A DNA stretch of 64,000 nt. Origin: Carnimonas nigrificans ATCC BAA-78 (GTDB taxonomy: Bacteria; Pseudomonadota; Gammaproteobacteria; Pseudomonadales; Halomonadaceae). A program made the position numbers and the translations under genes. Each line of letters starts with the position of its first letter. Position 1 is the stretch's first letter. The stretch spans positions 62,001 to 126,000 of the forward strand of contig NZ_JAGO01000011.1 of NCBI RefSeq assembly GCF_000526695.1, written 5' to 3'. Below, one piece after another: positions 48,266-57,137 of this stretch. The notes beneath the pieces are model-generated. The model was not told the DNA's origin and made no database searches. It saw only the letters and a list, made by a program, of their open reading frames with translations.

Positions 48266-48940
48266 TCGTGATATCCAGTTGGCTAAAAGCTAAATGAAAA
48301 AATAACGTACTTGCTGACGGCTCTTGCCAGAGTGGCTGAGGAGTCCTGTTGCTGCAGGTAAACGTTGCCAATCGCTAGATAGCGACGTCCCATCGCAAGG
48401 GGTGCACTTACGCCTGGCGGTAGCGATGGGTCGAGGGGGCCTTGAGGGGGGGTACAAAAGGCGGGTCGACGCATGATGCCATCAACGACGGGCGGCACTT
48501 GCCCTTGTAATGCTGGGGTGGTGAGCCCAAAAGGGGCGACGGACCTTGTGGGTCGTAACGCGATAGAAAATCATCATACCGCTTGTCGCAGGCATCAGCC
48601 AATGCCTGGAGCCATTCTGCGCTGTAAATGCACGCTTTCGTGTCGTCTGGAAGTGATATCGCGATAGCCCTGAGGAGGAAAGCGGCCAAGTCGATGTTGA
48701 AAGGGAGCAGTAATGGTAATGGTCGTGGTGACCGGCATGGCGCGTACTTCATCATTGAGAGAAATCAACGGGAAGGCGCTTTTAATCGGAGGGTGCTTTC
48801 AATCAGAGGAGGCGTGCGGAGCTGGTTACTGGACAAGGCGCTTGAAAGAAAGGCGCTTTCCGCCAGAAATGGCTGTGGAAGCCATGCCTGGCGGAATATT
48901 TCGCTGAGTAGAGGTGCTAGGTAGAAACGTGCGAAATTGC
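48266..48940. other. 675-bp region between ilvE and the second DUF481 gene, no confident gene
   Basis: The longest non-coding-looking stretch in the window. A minus-strand frame (48408-48755, 115 aa) has a short plausible-looking middle (AEWLQALADACDKRYDDF) but Pro-rich, unlike ends and no clear ribosome-binding site. It may be a gene remnant. Inverted repeats include CCCATCGC (48389-48396) with GCGATGGG (48423-48430), and a near-perfect CGCTA-GA-TAGCG palindrome at about 48373. Confidence 0.4.
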
Positions 48941-49708
48941 CTAGAAACCGTAGACCAGCGACACATTAGTGGTGGTGTCGGTTTTGTGGTCAACCGAGTT
49001 CGGCGGATTACTGTTGTTTTCGATCGCGTAGGAAAGCGCCAGCGTAAAGTGAGAGTTAATCGCGACGTTAAGTGACGTAATCGAGGTGCTGGTGGTGTTG
49101 TCAGAGGCGGCTAGCGTTGCCAGTTTTTGCGAGAACGAAGCGGTGTCCGAAATCTTGTAATTATAGGTAGCCGACGCATAACCCACCAGTTTGCTGGAGC
49201 TGCCGCCGTCGTGGAACTTGTCGTAGCGGAAGCCAGGACCCGCTTCGAGCATGAGCGACTGATGCTCGGTATCAAGTAGCTGACGACCATAACCGAGGTT
49301 GAAGTTGACGCGGCTGTCATAACCGGCATAGCGGTTGTTTTCCCACGACAACTGCCCAAACAGGTAGTCATCTTCGTTCAGGTTGTAGCGGTTCCTTCCC
49401 CCAACGCTATATTTCTCTGCGGTCTGATCGCCATTCGACGAGGCGTTGTTGGCATTTCCCCACAGGCTATACGACCAGGGATCGTTGAACCAGGTGCCCG
49501 TCAGTGCAGCATTCAGGCTCGAATCATCACTATTGCCTGAGTGACCGGTATAACCTGCTTCTGCCTGCCCCTTGAAGGGCGTTTGAGCACTGGAGGGGTT
49601 GTCCAGCACGGTGAAATCGGTGATATCGGCCAGCGCAGGAGTAGCGGCGGTAGCCATGGAAAATCCCAGGGCAAATAGCGATGGCGTTCTGAAGCTAATA
49701 GGCTTCAC
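48941..49708 (-). CDS. DUF481 outer-membrane beta-barrel protein, second copy
   Basis: 255 aa. Clear signal peptide (about 1-28, ending ATPALA), then an even barrel-like pattern ending in LVYGF, with the terminal Phe typical of outer-membrane proteins. It shares NRYNLNEDDYLFGQLSWEN and YGRQLLDTEHQSLMLEAGPG with the paralogue at 21373-22263 (YGRQLLKSEHQNLSIDMGPG). GTG start with AAGGA 6 nt upstream. Its own promoter region faces the divergent MFS gene. Exact role unknown; some DUF481 proteins respond to salt or alkali. Confidence 0.85.
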   Translation of the reverse strand: MKPISFRTPSLFALGFSMATAATPALADITDFTVLDNPSSAQTPFKGQAEAGYTGHSGNSDDSSLNAALTGTWFNDPWSYSLWGNANNASSNGDQTAEKYSVGGRNRYNLNEDDYLFGQLSWENNRYAGYDSRVNFNLGYGRQLLDTEHQSLMLEAGPGFRYDKFHDGGSSSKLVGYASATYNYKISDTASFSQKLATLAASDNTTSTSITSLNVAINSHFTLALSYAIENNSNPPNSVDHKTDTTTNVSLVYGF

Positions 49709-49940
49709 TGTGGGTCCTTTTTTATAAATGAAGGTGTATGGGAAGAGCGAAGAATAGAGAATAGGGGGGAATGCCTCAAGGCATAGCGAGATAATTTATA
49801 TCGCAGATAACGATGGGAGTATTCATTTGCCACAGTTTATTGCGTAAAAGGGAGTATTGTCGCGATGTCATTATGCGGTGATTATTGACAGTGGTTTTAA
49901 GCATTATCTGTTGAATGCAACGGAAAATATTGAGGGCATT

Positions 49941-51662
49941 ATGCTTCAGCCGGTTTCTCCTCGTAATGATTTACCCCTTGATCCTGACGGCGCACAAGCC
50001 GCTGACAGCAAGCAGCGTCACGGTACGCTGGCTCCACTGTCGATACCGGCATTCCGTATTATCTGGATCGCTAACCTGTTCGCGAACCTTGGGGTATGGG
50101 CGCAATCGGTAGCGGCTGCCTGGGTAGTTACCTCGGCGCAGGCAAGCCCGCTGATGGTGGCGATGATTCAGGTGGCGGCAGCGGCCCCGTTGGTGGTGCT
50201 GTCGATAGTGTCTGGAGTGGTCGCGGATAACTACGACCGTCGGCGCATCATGCTGGTGGGCATATCGTTGGAAACGTCCGGGGGCTTTTTCGTTACGCTG
50301 TGCGGTTTTGCCGGTTACCTAACCCCTGCGGTACTGATTCTCTCCATTCTGTGGATATCCATCGGGGCGGCCATTACGATTCCGGCCTGGCAGGCGGCGG
50401 TCAATGAACAGGTGCCGAAACGCATGGTGGGCAGTGCGGTGCTGCTCAATAGCGTTAACTTCAACGTGGCGCGTGCTTTAGGGCCAGCACTGGGGGGCTT
50501 GCTGCTGGGGCTGGTCGGGCCTTCATGGGTATTCCTCTTCAACTGTGCCTGCTACTGCCTGCTGATCTGGGCCATTTGGCGCTGGCGGCGCGATAGACCG
50601 AAGCGTCAGTTGCCACCCGAGCGGTTGTTTGAGGGTGTCGTGGCAGCGCTGCACTTCACCCAATACTCAAGCGTTACGCGGCTGGTGATGGCCCGCTCGT
50701 TTGCGTTTGGCATTTCAGCCAGTGCGGTATGGGCACTCTTGCCCCTGGTGGCTCATCAGAACCCTCGCGGTAGCGCCTCTCTTTATGGCCTGCTGCTGGG
50801 GGCGCTGGGAGTGGGGGCGATTGTGGGCAGTACCCAGGTAGGCCGCTTTAGAAAGCGTTTCGGAAGCAGTCGTTCGATTAGCCTGGCGGCGGCATTGCTG
50901 GCGCTGATGATGATGGTCGTAGGCACGCTTTCAACGCTTTGGGTGCTGTTTGTAGCGCTCATGCTGATTGGAAGCTGTTGGATCGCTGCGCTGGCGACCT
51001 ATAACACCTCGGTACAGCTATTGGTGCCCGATTGGGTAAAAGCTCGCGCGTTGGCGCTGTATCAAACGGCGCTATATGCAGGGCTGGCACTAGGCTCCTT
51101 TCTGTGGGGGCACCTTGCTGAGACGCTGGGAGTAGGTGGCGCGCTGATCGGCGCAGGATTGTTGCTGCTGGTATCGGTGGGCATCTTCTGGGTATCACGC
51201 TTGCCGGAGCTGAACAGTGAGGGAAGCGCTCAGATTCCTTCCACGCCAATGGACTCGCCGCTGTTTGAATTCAATCCCAAGCGAGGTTCGGTGCAGGTCA
51301 GTATCGACTACCACATTCCGCTGGAGCGCACGCGAGACTTTGTACGGGCGGCGCGGCGGGTGCGCAAGCTGAGAATGCGTAACGGGGCCGAGCGCTGGTC
51401 GCTGTATCGCGATACCCAGGAGCCGGAGCTGTGGCAGGAAGTATTTGCGGTGGGGAACTGGCTACAGTACCTGCGTATGCAGGATCGCATGACCATTGGT
51501 GACAAGGCGATTCTCGATGCGCTGATGACTCAGCACAGTGGTGACAAGCCGCCTCGGGTACGCCACGGTGTCAGCTATCGTTCGTCGATTGAAAGAAGTG
51601 AAAAAGCGCCGCCTTCCCTTGTGAAGGAAGACGGCGCAGCGGACGAGAGCGCTAGCGGTTAG
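49941..51662 (+). CDS. MFS transporter, MFS_3 (enterobactin-exporter-like) family
   Basis: 573 aa: twelve helices (about 30-425), with the first-loop motif GVVADNYDRRRIML between TM2 and TM3. A soluble C-terminal domain of about 110 aa follows (VQVSIDYHIPLERTRDFV, GAERWSLYRDTQEPELW), as is normal for this MFS_3 group. Substrate unknown; EntS relatives export siderophores. ATG at 49941 has GAGG 5 nt upstream, so the longer frame from 49857 is not used. The stop overlaps that of the convergent DUF2076 gene by 4 nt. Confidence 0.85.
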   Translation: MLQPVSPRNDLPLDPDGAQAADSKQRHGTLAPLSIPAFRIIWIANLFANLGVWAQSVAAAWVVTSAQASPLMVAMIQVAAAAPLVVLSIVSGVVADNYDRRRIMLVGISLETSGGFFVTLCGFAGYLTPAVLILSILWISIGAAITIPAWQAAVNEQVPKRMVGSAVLLNSVNFNVARALGPALGGLLLGLVGPSWVFLFNCACYCLLIWAIWRWRRDRPKRQLPPERLFEGVVAALHFTQYSSVTRLVMARSFAFGISASAVWALLPLVAHQNPRGSASLYGLLLGALGVGAIVGSTQVGRFRKRFGSSRSISLAAALLALMMMVVGTLSTLWVLFVALMLIGSCWIAALATYNTSVQLLVPDWVKARALALYQTALYAGLALGSFLWGHLAETLGVGGALIGAGLLLLVSVGIFWVSRLPELNSEGSAQIPSTPMDSPLFEFNPKRGSVQVSIDYHIPLERTRDFVRAARRVRKLRMRNGAERWSLYRDTQEPELWQEVFAVGNWLQYLRMQDRMTIGDKAILDALMTQHSGDKPPRVRHGVSYRSSIERSEKAPPSLVKEDGAADESASG

Positions 51663-52369
51663 ACAAAATCATCGCTGCCGAAATCGTCGAAGCTTCCGCC
51701 ATCATCAAAGCCGTTTTGTGAGTCGAAACCCTGGTCGCCATCGGCCGGGGGCTGATCCTGATAGGCCATATCATCATAGCCTGCGCCATCCTGCATGGCC
51801 TGGTCATAGCCTTCGTCGTAGCTCTGCTCCGAGAAGTTGCTGGCATCGTCGTTGACGATCTCTTCACCGCTGTGACCTGAGAACATATGGGTCAGCATAT
51901 TGCCAAGCATTACCCCGCCAGCCACGCCAGTAGCCGTTTGCAGGGCACCTGACAAAAAGCTGCGACCGCCGCCACTGGCCTGAGGCTGCGCATTATTGGC
52001 CCCCCAGCCGGGCTGTGGCGCAGAGGGCGCGCTTTGCGGCTGTGCGTTGCGGGGAGCCGGGCGAGTCGGCGCACCTGCCGAACCACTGTTGCCGCCAAAC
52101 AGACCCGACAGGAAACCACCGCTAGAGCGCTGCTGCTGCGCTTCCGAGAGCTGCTTTTCCAAACGCTCGACGCGCTCGTTCAGCCGTTTGAGGGCAGCCT
52201 CCTGGATCAGAATGGTCTGCGCCATGTAGTAGGGAGCCGCAGGCTGTTGCTTAACGCGCTCCTCAATACGCTGCGCGGCGCCTTGATCGCGCTCGCCGCT
52301 TTGCTGCTCAGCCTGCTGCAAGCGATCGAAAAGGCCATTGATCAACTGAGAGTCATCTGTGGAAGACAT
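51659..52369 (-). CDS. DUF2076 domain protein
   Basis: 236 aa. The N-terminal region SQLINGLFDRLQQAE and PAAPYYMAQTILIQEAALK matches DUF2076, then a coiled-coil-like heptad stretch, a Gly/Pro/Gln-rich linker, a Gly-rich helix (GGVMLGNMLTHMF, possibly membrane-associated) and an acidic Asp/Gly tail. Function unknown; probably periplasmic or membrane-peripheral. Start ATG opening MSSTDDSQ, with GAGG upstream. Confidence 0.85.
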   Translation of the reverse strand: MSSTDDSQLINGLFDRLQQAEQQSGERDQGAAQRIEERVKQQPAAPYYMAQTILIQEAALKRLNERVERLEKQLSEAQQQRSSGGFLSGLFGGNSGSAGAPTRPAPRNAQPQSAPSAPQPGWGANNAQPQASGGGRSFLSGALQTATGVAGGVMLGNMLTHMFSGHSGEEIVNDDASNFSEQSYDEGYDQAMQDGAGYDDMAYQDQPPADGDQGFDSQNGFDDGGSFDDFGSDDFV

Positions 52370-52444
52370 GGGCGTGACCTCTTGAAAGAACCATACGGGA
52401 ACCGCTGGAGCGGCAACAGCCGACATCTGGGCGGTGAAAGTAGT

Positions 52445-53119
52445 CTAGCTATGGGCGGCGATGATTTTTTCAACCACTGCCGGCAACTCGGCCATCGTGT
52501 GAATTTCGTAGGCGCCATCAGGGGAGTGCTCGCGTTCACTGAAGCGGTTGATGTGAATCACATGCATTCCTGCTGTCAACCCTGAGGATAGCCCCACCGA
52601 GGCGTCGTCGATGACGATGCAGTGCTCGGGCGCGGTATCAAGTGCCTTCGCCGCATGCAGAAATAGCCCCGGGTCCGGTTTCCACACCCCAATTTCATAA
52701 GCGGAATAAAGATGTTCTCCGAAATAGGGAGCTAACCCGCTGAGCCGCATCGACAGTCTGATTTTCCGCAATGGGCCATTGGAGGCAACACAGCGAGGAT
52801 AGTCAGCCAGCGCATCCAATGCTTCTTTGATGCCATCAATCGGGCCAAGTTCCTGTTCCATGCGCTTTTCCAGGTTGCTGCGCATCTCCTGTTCGAGCTG
52901 CTTGCGTGTGTCGTCGTCATCTACCTTGCGACCATGCTCGGATTCCAGCGCTTCGAGTACAAACGGAAACGCAACTCCGCGAAAACGGGTCATGTAATCT
53001 TCTGGCTCGAATGGAAGCCCCAGTTTATTCAGGGTGATGGCAATCTCTTTGGCTAGAAGCGGCTCGCTATCGACCAGCGTGCCGTCGGCGTCAAAGATCA
53101 GGCTCCAGCGTGTACTCAT
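52445..53119 (-). CDS. HAD-superfamily phosphatase, YieH-like
   Basis: 224 aa. HAD motif I is FDADGTLVDSE, motif II ASNGP, motif III KPDPGLF with the Lys, motif IV IDDASVG. The stretch VASNGPLRKIRLSMRLSGL and YEIGVWKPDP resembles E. coli YieH, a 6-phosphogluconate phosphatase. Substrate not certain. Start ATG opening MSTRWSLIF. It follows the small secreted protein gene by 25 nt. Confidence 0.85.
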   Translation of the reverse strand: MSTRWSLIFDADGTLVDSEPLLAKEIAITLNKLGLPFEPEDYMTRFRGVAFPFVLEALESEHGRKVDDDDTRKQLEQEMRSNLEKRMEQELGPIDGIKEALDALADYPRCVASNGPLRKIRLSMRLSGLAPYFGEHLYSAYEIGVWKPDPGLFLHAAKALDTAPEHCIVIDDASVGLSSGLTAGMHVIHINRFSEREHSPDGAYEIHTMAELPAVVEKIIAAHS

Positions 53120-53144
53120 TATGGCTCCAAGGCAGGAAGGGGGA

Positions 53145-53597
53145 TTAACCGCTGATGATGGCAAGTTTGCCTTTCAACGTCACCTCAACGGTGAACATGC
53201 CTACATGGCAATCAAGACTGTCATCGCTGCGTAGCTGTTTGCTGTAGTAGCTTGAAATGTGGGTAACCGCATTGGCACCGATATCGTTGGCGCGTTTTTG
53301 CAAATCGGTAAGTGCTTCCAGGGCTGCGCCGCGGCACGCTTCTTCGCCAGACTTGAACGCTTTGTTGACTCGTCGGGTGAAGTAGAAGCCGCCTTCCTCC
53401 TTGTCCGGTTGAGGATACAGCTGATCCCCGAAATAGAGGCGCACGGCGGGGCTAAGCTTTTCCTTTGCCAGAGGAACGGCAAGCACATCACGGTAAGGCA
53501 CGGCGATCATTTCGTCGGCCTGGGCCACTTGCGGTACTAACGTGGTGGTGCACAGCATGGCTGCCACCCCCAGCAGGGTACGGATGAAGCGTGACAT
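53145..53597 (-). CDS. Small secreted protein of unknown function
   Basis: 150 aa with a signal peptide (about 1-28, RTLLGVAAMLCTTTLVPQVAQA). The mature part contains two cysteines (EEACRGAALE, LDCHVGMF) that could form a disulfide, and NDIGANAVTHISSYY, a pattern seen in small periplasmic proteins often misnamed excinuclease-like. No enzyme motif. GGAGGAG lies before the ATG opening MSRFIRT. Confidence 0.75.
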   Translation of the reverse strand: MSRFIRTLLGVAAMLCTTTLVPQVAQADEMIAVPYRDVLAVPLAKEKLSPAVRLYFGDQLYPQPDKEEGGFYFTRRVNKAFKSGEEACRGAALEALTDLQKRANDIGANAVTHISSYYSKQLRSDDSLDCHVGMFTVEVTLKGKLAIISG

Positions 53598-53872
53598 TAT
53601 GGGTATCTCCTCCATGTGGTGTCTCGCCTGATACACGAATCGTAGCGGCAGAAGCCACCAGAATAGCGCATAAGACTAATACTTCTCGACGCAGTCGGGC
53701 AATGTGCAGGCGCTGATACCTGGTTCAGCCTGGCAGGAGAAGGGCGGTGAGGAATAAGCGTAAAGCATGGTTTTATGGCCTTGAGGGTACGCCATAAAGC
53801 CTGGGGTTTAGCTAGATTTAAGCGTTCATTTGGCGTATTCTTGCGCTTTCTCAGCTTGCCGTGACAAGGATA

Positions 53873-55339
53873 ATGCCTGTGCGTGTTGCTCGATACTGGG
53901 CTCAATGGCGTGAAAACCCCGTGCGCGAAGTACTGGCCGGCATGGTGGGTACGTTCGCACTGATCCCTGAAGTGATTGCCTTCTCCTATGTGGCTGGCGT
54001 GCCGCCCGCCGTTTCGCTGTTCGCGTCCTTTGTTATTTCTGTGAGTATTGCGCTGTTTGGCGGCAGGCCCGGCATGATCTCGGGGGCGGCGGGTTCGGTG
54101 GCTCTGATCGTCGCGCCGCTGGTGCACAGTCATGGCCTTCAGTACATGCTGGTAGCTACGCTGCTGGCGGGCGTGCTGCAAATCGTGTTTGGGCTGTGCA
54201 AGCTGCATGTAGCCATGCGCTTTGTCTCTCGGGAAGTGAAAACGGGCTTTGTGAATGCGCTGGCGATTCTGATTTTCGCTGCCCAGCTTCCTCAAATGCT
54301 GGGAGTGGACTGGCATACCTATCTGTTGATCGCGCTGGGGCTGGTTATTATCTACCTGTTGCCTCGCGTGGTTTCATTTATCCCTTCACCGCTGGTGTGC
54401 ATCGTGGTGTTGACCACCATCGTTGCGCTTCATCCCATGCCTGTGGCGCAGGTATCTGATTTGGGCGAACTTCCTTCCGGCCTGCCTTCTCTGGTCTGGC
54501 CCTCTGTACCGTGGAACTGGGAGACGCTGCTGACGGTGGCCCCCTACGCATTGGCGATGGCGGTGGTGGGGCTTTTGGAATCACTGATGACGGCGGAAGT
54601 CGTACAGAACGCCACCGATAGCCGCACCAGTCCGCGCATGGAGTGTACCGGTCAGGGGATCTCCAACATCGCGGTAGGCTTGTTCGGCGGAATTGCGGGC
54701 TGCGGTATGGTGGGGCAAACAGTAGGTAACCTGCGTTACGGCGGCGCAGGGCGCTTGTCGACATTTACTGCTGGCGCGTTTCTGTTGGTGCTGATGGTGG
54801 TGCTACATGATTACGTCGCTATGGTGCCGATGGCGGCACTGGTAGCTACCATGATTATGGTATCGGTCAGCACCTTCGACTGGAGTTCGCTGAAGGGGCT
54901 GGTGATTGCGCCCAAGCTCTCTAGTCTGGTGATGGTTGCCACTGTTGCTGTGACCATTATTACCAAGGATCTGGCGGCGGGAGTTGCGGTGGGCGTGCTG
55001 TTAAGCGGCATTATTTTCGCCTGGCAGGCGATGAAACGGGTACGCATTACGCACCAGCGTGAAGGCGATAGTGACGTTTACATGGTGGCAGGGCAGCTCT
55101 TTTTCGCCTCCTCCGATATGCTGCGCGAAGCCATTGATGTGCGCACTGATGCGCGCCGTGTTGTCATTGATATTCGCCATGCGGTGGTGCACGACATCAC
55201 GATGGTCAGCGCGCTGGACGATATCGTGGCGCGGCTTCAACGTCATGGTGTGACGGTTGAAGTACGTGGCACCAGTACATTGAAACATGGCATGCTGGAT
55301 CGTTACGCGCGTAGCGACGTATTTGATATCAAGGAGTGA
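53873..55339 (+). CDS. SulP/SLC26-family anion transporter with STAS domain
   Basis: 488-aa permease. VREVLAGMVGTFALIPEVIAFSYVAGVPP matches the first SulP segment (residues about 16-44), about 12 helices follow, and a STAS domain occupies about 390-485 (VYMVAGQLFFASSDML). Substrate could be sulfate, bicarbonate or another anion; short SulP of this type is hard to assign. ATG at 53873 lacks a well spaced Shine-Dalgarno; GTG at 53861 is an alternative. Followed after 4 nt by a DsbA-family gene. Confidence 0.88.
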   Translation: MPVRVARYWAQWRENPVREVLAGMVGTFALIPEVIAFSYVAGVPPAVSLFASFVISVSIALFGGRPGMISGAAGSVALIVAPLVHSHGLQYMLVATLLAGVLQIVFGLCKLHVAMRFVSREVKTGFVNALAILIFAAQLPQMLGVDWHTYLLIALGLVIIYLLPRVVSFIPSPLVCIVVLTTIVALHPMPVAQVSDLGELPSGLPSLVWPSVPWNWETLLTVAPYALAMAVVGLLESLMTAEVVQNATDSRTSPRMECTGQGISNIAVGLFGGIAGCGMVGQTVGNLRYGGAGRLSTFTAGAFLLVLMVVLHDYVAMVPMAALVATMIMVSVSTFDWSSLKGLVIAPKLSSLVMVATVAVTIITKDLAAGVAVGVLLSGIIFAWQAMKRVRITHQREGDSDVYMVAGQLFFASSDMLREAIDVRTDARRVVIDIRHAVVHDITMVSALDDIVARLQRHGVTVEVRGTSTLKHGMLDRYARSDVFDIKE

Positions 55340-55343
55340 ACAC

Positions 55344-55901
55344 ATGGTGACCGATCGTTTTGAGGAAACGCAGTTGGAATGGGGCAGCGGGGCGCGGCTC
55401 ATAGAAGCTTTTCTGGAGCCTACCTGTCCCTTCTCGGTCAAGGCATTCAACAAGCTGGCAGCATTGGTCGAGCAGGCGGGCGAGGACAAGGTGCGTGTGC
55501 GTATCTGGCTTCACTCCCAGCCCTGGCACATGTACTCGGGCGTGATTACGCGCGCGATCCTGGCTGCCTCGACACTTGAAGACGGCAAGCAGCAGGTATT
55601 GCAGCTACTGACGGCGATTGGTGCGCATCGTGAAGAGTTTGAATTTGAAGATCACGCCACCGGCCCCAACCGCGATGCGACGCCCAATGATATTCTTGAT
55701 CGTCTGGTCGCTGTCAGTGGTGTGGATATGCGGCAGGCTTTCGATGAGCCTGCCCTGGAACAGCTGGTGAAGCGGCACACCAAATATGCGCGGCAGAACG
55801 GTATTCATGTATCGCCTACCTTTATGGTCGATGGTCTGGCGAATGCCAGCATCGGAAGCGGCGATAGCATAGCCGAGTGGATCGAGAAGATGGGCATCTA
55901 G
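55344..55901 (+). CDS. DsbA-family thioredoxin-like protein
   Basis: 185 aa, no signal peptide, so cytoplasmic. The active-site position reads EPTCPFSVKAF, a single cysteine with Ser in place of the second (CPFS). The helical insert and the cis-Pro (HVSPTFMVDG) fit the DsbA-like fold used by some peroxiredoxin or isomerase-like proteins. AAGGAG 7 nt upstream. Runs with the SulP gene (4-nt gap), so the two probably form an operon. Confidence 0.82.
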   Translation: MVTDRFEETQLEWGSGARLIEAFLEPTCPFSVKAFNKLAALVEQAGEDKVRVRIWLHSQPWHMYSGVITRAILAASTLEDGKQQVLQLLTAIGAHREEFEFEDHATGPNRDATPNDILDRLVAVSGVDMRQAFDEPALEQLVKRHTKYARQNGIHVSPTFMVDGLANASIGSGDSIAEWIEKMGI

Positions 55902-55911
55902 CGGGAAAGCT

Positions 55912-55967
55912 GCTGCGCAGGTGAGGTGCCCTTATCTGGCACTGTTCTGAAGCCTGCGCAGCTTTTT
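55912..55967 (+). terminator. Rho-independent terminator of the SulP-DsbA operon
   Basis: GCTGCGCAGG pairs with CCTGCGCAGC (10 bp). A second small hairpin (GTGCC/GGCAC) lies in its loop, and TTTTT follows. A further hairpin (GGGCGAGGGG with CCCTCTCGCCC, 55999-56033) lies downstream. Confidence 0.85.
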
Positions 55968-56141
55968 ACTGTGGGCGTTGACCCTTTCCTTCCTTGAAGG
56001 GCGAGGGGTATCTTGCTGATTTCCCTCTCGCCCAACCTTCCCTTTACAAGAGATGCTGCCTGCGTGATAAGGGCATCATGCCCTCTTTCCGGAACAGGGA
56101 CAGGCCACTGAAAAATGCCCAAAGCAAAGGGGCCGCGTACC

Positions 56142-56864
56142 TTATGCCTGTTCCATTTCCTTCTCTTTATTTACCCAATAGCGCCGCATCAAAAACGGTA
56201 GCCTGAGTACCATTCCCAGCATCAACCGGGCACTGATAGTGGCAGCTCTGCCAAGGTTAACGCGGGGCGGTGATGCCTCCTTTGTTACCGTGGCGGGGCA
56301 GCCCGCGATAGGCAGGTTCTTCCAGTACCAGCGCACTGAAAATTCGGTGCTGAAGCCGCGACTGCTGCTGCATGTACAGCCACTCAAGAGTTGGTTGGCA
56401 AGTGTGGTGGGATACAGTCGTAATCCGCTGCGCATTTGCAGGAACGGACGATGCAGCGTGGCAATGCGGGCGATAATGGAGGCGAAAGGCGGAAGTTTGG
56501 ATGCCGTATCGCTATTCGAAAGATAAAAAAGCGTATCAGGACGCTGCTCGCTTTCCTTGAGCAGCGCTTTTAGATCATCAATATCAAATTCGGTCTCGAT
56601 ATCGCATTGAAGAGCATGGGTGTAGTCAAGCCGCTGCGCTTCATCAAGACCTACTCTGGTTGCTGTACCTTGCCCGCTGCGACGCACCAGACGGATCAGG
56701 TCAATATTGTGCTGTGATGCCGCATCGTTGAGGCGCGAGGCTTCCACCGGATGACTGCCGTCATCCACCACAAGAACGGGAAGATCGAGTGGCCGTAGTC
56801 GCTTAAGTGCGTCGGGTAGCTGTGATCCATGATTACGCAACACCAGTAGTAAGCAAGTGCGCAT
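56142..56864 (-). CDS. Glycosyltransferase family 2-like protein
   Basis: 240 aa. The N-terminal GT-A half shows LPVLVVDDGSHPVEASRL (VVDDGS, nucleotide-sugar binding) and ALQCDIETEFDIDDLKALL in the position of the metal-binding DxD, with C-D-I instead of the usual D-x-D. The second half is weaker, ending in a hydrophobic segment and a basic-acidic tail (KEKEMEQA). Orphan: no neighbouring cell-surface or lipid genes. Target unknown. Confidence 0.6.
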   Translation of the reverse strand: MRTCLLLVLRNHGSQLPDALKRLRPLDLPVLVVDDGSHPVEASRLNDAASQHNIDLIRLVRRSGQGTATRVGLDEAQRLDYTHALQCDIETEFDIDDLKALLKESEQRPDTLFYLSNSDTASKLPPFASIIARIATLHRPFLQMRSGLRLYPTTLANQLLSGCTCSSSRGFSTEFSVRWYWKNLPIAGCPATVTKEASPPRVNLGRAATISARLMLGMVLRLPFLMRRYWVNKEKEMEQA

Positions 56865-57080
56865 GCCGAGGCCTCTAACGATTGTGCTCGAAACCGTGTC
56901 GTTCGACGGTTTCAGGTGTGTGGAAAGCTAATCGCGCCGTCACGCTGCTGGCAGTCATCATTTGGATCGAACGACGGCCAGGTGTGGCGATTGGATGAAT
57001 TCGACAGCGAAGCAAGAGGGGCGCAGTTGATAGCCATCTCTCTTTCTGTCGAAAAAACTGCCGACATTATAAGACAAAAA

Positions 57081-57106
57081 TGCCGGGGCATAACCTCGCC
57101 CCGGCA
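57081..57106 (-). terminator. Rho-independent terminator of the sugar-porter gene
   Basis: TGCCGGGGC and GCCCCGGCA form a 9-bp stem, with TTTTTG following on the minus strand just past the porter stop. Confidence 0.85.
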
Positions 57107-57137
57107 GAGTATTGCACTGATTTTTCTATCGGCGAGA

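Noticed and set aside
48408-48755. 115-aa minus-strand frame downstream of the second DUF481 gene
   Set aside because: Pro-rich ends, no ribosome-binding site, no family match; kept only as a possible relic in the region note.
53597-54316. 239-aa minus-strand frame over the start of the SulP gene
   Set aside because: Composition is Arg/His/Gln-rich with no domain, and it opposes a clear transporter gene.
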